Assembly (NCBI RefSeq): GCF_005889725.1
Contig: NZ_VCKX01000044.1
Coordinates: 1 to 56,864 of the forward strand
Reading direction: 5' to 3'
Origin: Nonomuraea zeae
GTDB lineage: Bacteria; Actinomycetota; Actinomycetes; Streptosporangiales; Streptosporangiaceae
Length of the DNA stretch: 56,864 nucleotides
The translations under genes were made by a program, and so were the position numbers. The notes under the pieces were generated by a model that worked only from the letters and a program-made list of their open reading frames with translations, had not been told where the DNA came from and did not search any database. This document shows, piece after piece, positions 55,042 to 56,864 of this stretch (its first letter is position 1; each line of letters opens with the position of its first letter).

Positions 55042-55356
55042 TCAGGGTGATTCCGGCTCGTGGCGGCGCTCGCCGGTGACCTTCGACGCCGGCAGGCGGC
55101 CCGCCCTGGAGATTCCCGCCAGGGTGTCGCCGTCGATCGTCACGGCGAAGTCCAGGTTCAGCCGCATGGGCTTGGTGATGGCCTGCTTCCACGTGAGCCG
55201 GTCGCCGTCGAGTGCGACGTTGTCGAGCGGTACTTCTTCCCCGGCCCCACGGGCGGTCCCGATGAGGGCGCCGTTCTCGCGCCGGAACTCGGCCACGGCC
55301 TTGATCCTGCCGATCGGGGTGGACATGGACAGGTCCCAGGTGCCTTCGACGGACAT
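55042..55356 (-). CDS. Small beta-rich protein, function unknown
   Basis: A 104-residue protein of alternating strands (TWDLSMSTPIGRIKAVAEFR; GALIGTARGAGEEVPL; LTWKQAITKPMRLNLDFAVT; DTLAGISRAGRLPASKVTGE). This pattern, G-x-W then repeated G-D/G turns ending in F/V-x-G-x-R, is common in small actinobacterial proteins of unknown role that form beta barrels. ATG 55356 follows AGGAAG at about 9 nt. It lies 31 nt downstream of the DJ-1/PfpI gene on the same strand and is probably part of one operon. Confidence 0.65.
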   Translation of the reverse strand: MSVEGTWDLSMSTPIGRIKAVAEFRRENGALIGTARGAGEEVPLDNVALDGDRLTWKQAITKPMRLNLDFAVTIDGDTLAGISRAGRLPASKVTGERRHEPESP

Positions 55357-55387
55357 GCTGCTGTACTTCCTGACTGATGAGGAGGGG

Positions 55388-56077
55388 TCAGAATCGGGCG
55401 GGCTCGGGGCCCACGTTCCGCCAGACGGTGCCGCGGCGCTCGTAGGCGAACAGCTCTTCGACGGCGTGCGCGATCCGCGGGCCCACCTCGCGCTCCAGCA
55501 GGTACAGGCTCAGATCGAGCCCGGAGGTGACTCCGGCGCCCGTGACGAGGTCACCGTCGTCGACGACGCGGGCAGGCACCGCGTGTACGCCGGTGGCGTC
55601 GAGCAGGTCCAGGCCCAGGTGGTGGGTGGTGGCATGGCGTCCCTCCAGCAGGCCGGCCATGGCCAGGACGAGCGAGCCGCCGCACACGGCGCTGACCGTC
55701 ACCTCGGGATTGTCCATCGCGGCCTTGAGCAACACCGGCAACTCGGTCGCCAGCGTACGGCCCAGCAGCACGGGGATGGAATCGTCCGGCTGACCCGGCT
55801 CGTCCCCCGCGTCGTGGTCAGGGGTCTCGCCGGGTTCCCCGATGCGTCCCGCCGCACCGGGGACCAGGACCAGCCCGGCACGCCCGGGGTCGAGCGCGGC
55901 CGTGGCCCGCAGTGCCAGCCCGCCGGTGCCGCTGACCACCTCGCGCGGCCCTTCGGCGGAGACCAGCTCCACGGTCACCGCCCCCGGCGACGCGGTGCCG
56001 CCGGCGGACAGCACCTCGAAGGGCGCGACGGCATCGAGCGGATCGAAGCCGTCGAACAAAACGATCTGGGCGTGCAT
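55388..56077 (-). CDS. DJ-1/PfpI-family protein
   Basis: A 229-residue class I glutamine amidotransferase-like protein of the DJ-1/PfpI/ThiJ group. AQIVLFDGFDPLDAVAPFEV opens the fold, LVLVPGAAGRIG is the glycine turn, and VSAVCGGSLVLAMAGLLEGR contains the nucleophile-elbow cysteine. HHLGLDLLDATGVHAVPARV follows. The family includes isonitrile hydratases, chaperones and proteases. ATG 56077 has AAGGA eight bases upstream. It is divergent from the GlxA-type regulator, which probably controls it, and precedes the small beta-rich gene. Confidence 0.87.
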   Translation of the reverse strand: MHAQIVLFDGFDPLDAVAPFEVLSAGGTASPGAVTVELVSAEGPREVVSGTGGLALRATAALDPGRAGLVLVPGAAGRIGEPGETPDHDAGDEPGQPDDSIPVLLGRTLATELPVLLKAAMDNPEVTVSAVCGGSLVLAMAGLLEGRHATTHHLGLDLLDATGVHAVPARVVDDGDLVTGAGVTSGLDLSLYLLEREVGPRIAHAVEELFAYERRGTVWRNVGPEPARF

Positions 56078-56147
56078 GAAAGGAGTCCTTCGCGTGTCGG
56101 AAGCCCGGTCCGCTCGAACGTAACGGGCTGCCGTCCCGCCCTCCCAG

Positions 56148-56182
56148 TGGCAAAAACGACACCTTACAACGGGATAATGCCA
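56148..56182. promoter_or_regulatory. Candidate operator between the DJ-1/PfpI gene and the GlxA-type regulator
   Basis: TGGCA (56148-56152) and TGCCA (56178-56182) form a wide inverted repeat around AAAACGACA and a GATAAT -10-like element (56173-56178). AraC-type regulators often use such spaced half-sites. The 186-bp intergenic region has no other obvious structure. Confidence 0.4.
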
Positions 56183-56263
56183 ACCCTGGGAAAAGGCGGC
56201 TGACCGGCGGCAGCTGCGGATTCGGCCCAGATCCGCCGTCCGGCGAGGCGATATCTTCTGGCC

Positions 56264-56864
56264 ATGCACACCGTCGCCGTCCTCGCGCTGGACCAGGTCA
56301 TTCCCTTCGACCTGTCCACGCCGATCGAGGTCTTCACCCGCACCCGGCTCCCCGGCGGCCACCCGGGCTACCGGATCCGCGTGTGCGCCGAACAGCCGGA
56401 GATCGACGCCGGCGCCTTCACCCTGCGCGCGCCCTGGGGCCTCGACGGACTCACGGACGCGGACACGATCATCGTGCCCGGCACCGCCGCGCTGGTCCCG
56501 CTCGCGCCGGACGTCCGCGACGCGCTGCGCGCCGCCGCCCGCAACGGCACCCGCATCGCCTCCATCTGCTCGGGCACCTTCCCGCTGGCCGCCACCGGCC
56601 TCCTGGACGGCCTGCGAGCCACCACCCACTGGGCCGCCGCCGGCCTCCTGGCCGCCATGTACCCGCAGATCGAAGTGGACGCGGACGTCCTGTACGTGGA
56701 CAACGGGCAGATCCTCACCTCGGCCGGCGCCGCCGCGGGCCTGGACCTGTGCCTGCACCTGATCCGCCGCGACTACGGCTCAGCCGTCGCCGCCGACGCC
56801 GCGCGCCTGTCCGTCATGCCGCTCGAACGCGAAGGCGGTCAGGCCCAGTTCATCGTCCCCGACC
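56264..56864 (+). CDS. GlxA-type AraC-family regulator, cut by the window end
   Basis: The first 200 residues of a GlxA-type regulator. An N-terminal DJ-1/PfpI-like domain (VAVLALDQVIPFDLSTPIEV; DTIIVPGTAAL; IASICSGTFPLAATGLLDGL; THWAAAGLLAAMYPQIEVDA; ILTSAGAAAGLDLCLHLIRR) is complete. The C-terminal AraC helix-turn-helix must lie beyond the window, since the frame is still open at 56864. It is divergent from a DJ-1/PfpI gene, a standard regulator-target pair. Confidence 0.87.
   Translation, partial: MHTVAVLALDQVIPFDLSTPIEVFTRTRLPGGHPGYRIRVCAEQPEIDAGAFTLRAPWGLDGLTDADTIIVPGTAALVPLAPDVRDALRAAARNGTRIASICSGTFPLAATGLLDGLRATTHWAAAGLLAAMYPQIEVDADVLYVDNGQILTSAGAAAGLDLCLHLIRRDYGSAVAADAARLSVMPLEREGGQAQFIVPD

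Noticed and set aside
1..56864. CRISPR arrays, tRNA or rRNA genes, insertion sequences and integrase-type attachment sites
   Set aside because: No regularly spaced repeats, cloverleaf-forming sequences, transposase motifs or integrase genes were recognised on either strand by reading; a dedicated search tool would be needed to exclude divergent tRNAs.

Overview
The window is about 57 kb of very GC-rich DNA with many GTG and TTG starts, strong third-position G/C bias, short 4-nt gene overlaps, twin-arginine exported enzymes, a Ser/Thr protein kinase and two conservon-type histidine kinase operons. This is the profile of a filamentous actinomycete. A Streptosporangiales genome such as Nonomuraea or a relative is my best guess, but that is inference. 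No tRNA, rRNA, CRISPR array, insertion sequence or phage gene was recognised, so the window looks like chromosomal accessory (arm-like) DNA.

Layout. 56-5824: rhodanese, EamA transporter, a glutamate-1-semialdehyde-type aminotransferase divergent from a fumarylacetoacetase-family hydrolase, an AraC regulator and a SIS sugar-phosphate protein. 5863-16023: a carbohydrate locus. On the minus strand, seven tightly packed or overlapping genes encode a solute-binding lipoprotein, a Gfo/Idh/MocA oxidoreductase, a heparinase II/III-like enzyme, a degenerate amidohydrolase, an intact amidohydrolase and a regulator. Divergent from them are two sugar ABC permeases and a Tat-exported enzyme; no ATPase is present. 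16025-19935: a HisC/Pat-type aminotransferase, a Ser/Thr kinase with an extracellular sensor, a small anchored secreted protein and an NrtR-like Nudix regulator.

20014-29283: a surface-polysaccharide locus with UDP-GlcNAc 2-epimerase, a UDP-ManNAc-dehydrogenase-like enzyme, three glycosyltransferases (one a two-domain fusion) and a DUF4434-type anchored protein. Together they suggest an N-acetylmannosaminuronate-containing polymer. 29346-35782: a lipoprotein, two tandem flotillin-like SPFH proteins plus an NfeD-like mini protein (a membrane-microdomain module), and a Tat-exported FAD oxidoreductase coupled to a PrsW-type intramembrane protease. 35905-42208: a complete conservon (kinase, roadblock, DUF742, GTPase) facing a second, reduced one (kinase and DUF742 only).

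42265-56864: a DUF998 membrane protein, xylA-xylB, MarR/VOC and HxlR/FMN-reductase pairs, a B12-binding-type radical SAM protein, an MFS transporter behind an unusual leader (mini-ORF plus hairpins), a streptogrisin-like secreted protease with a strong terminator, two VOC proteins, small unknown proteins, and a DJ-1/PfpI protein divergent from a GlxA-type regulator cut off by the window end.

The observations most worth following are the paired active/degenerate amidohydrolases inside the heparinase locus, the facing conservons that may share roadblock and GTPase subunits, the structured mini-ORF leader of the MFS gene, and the tandem flotillin/NfeD-like module. All functions are read from sequence patterns without database searches.
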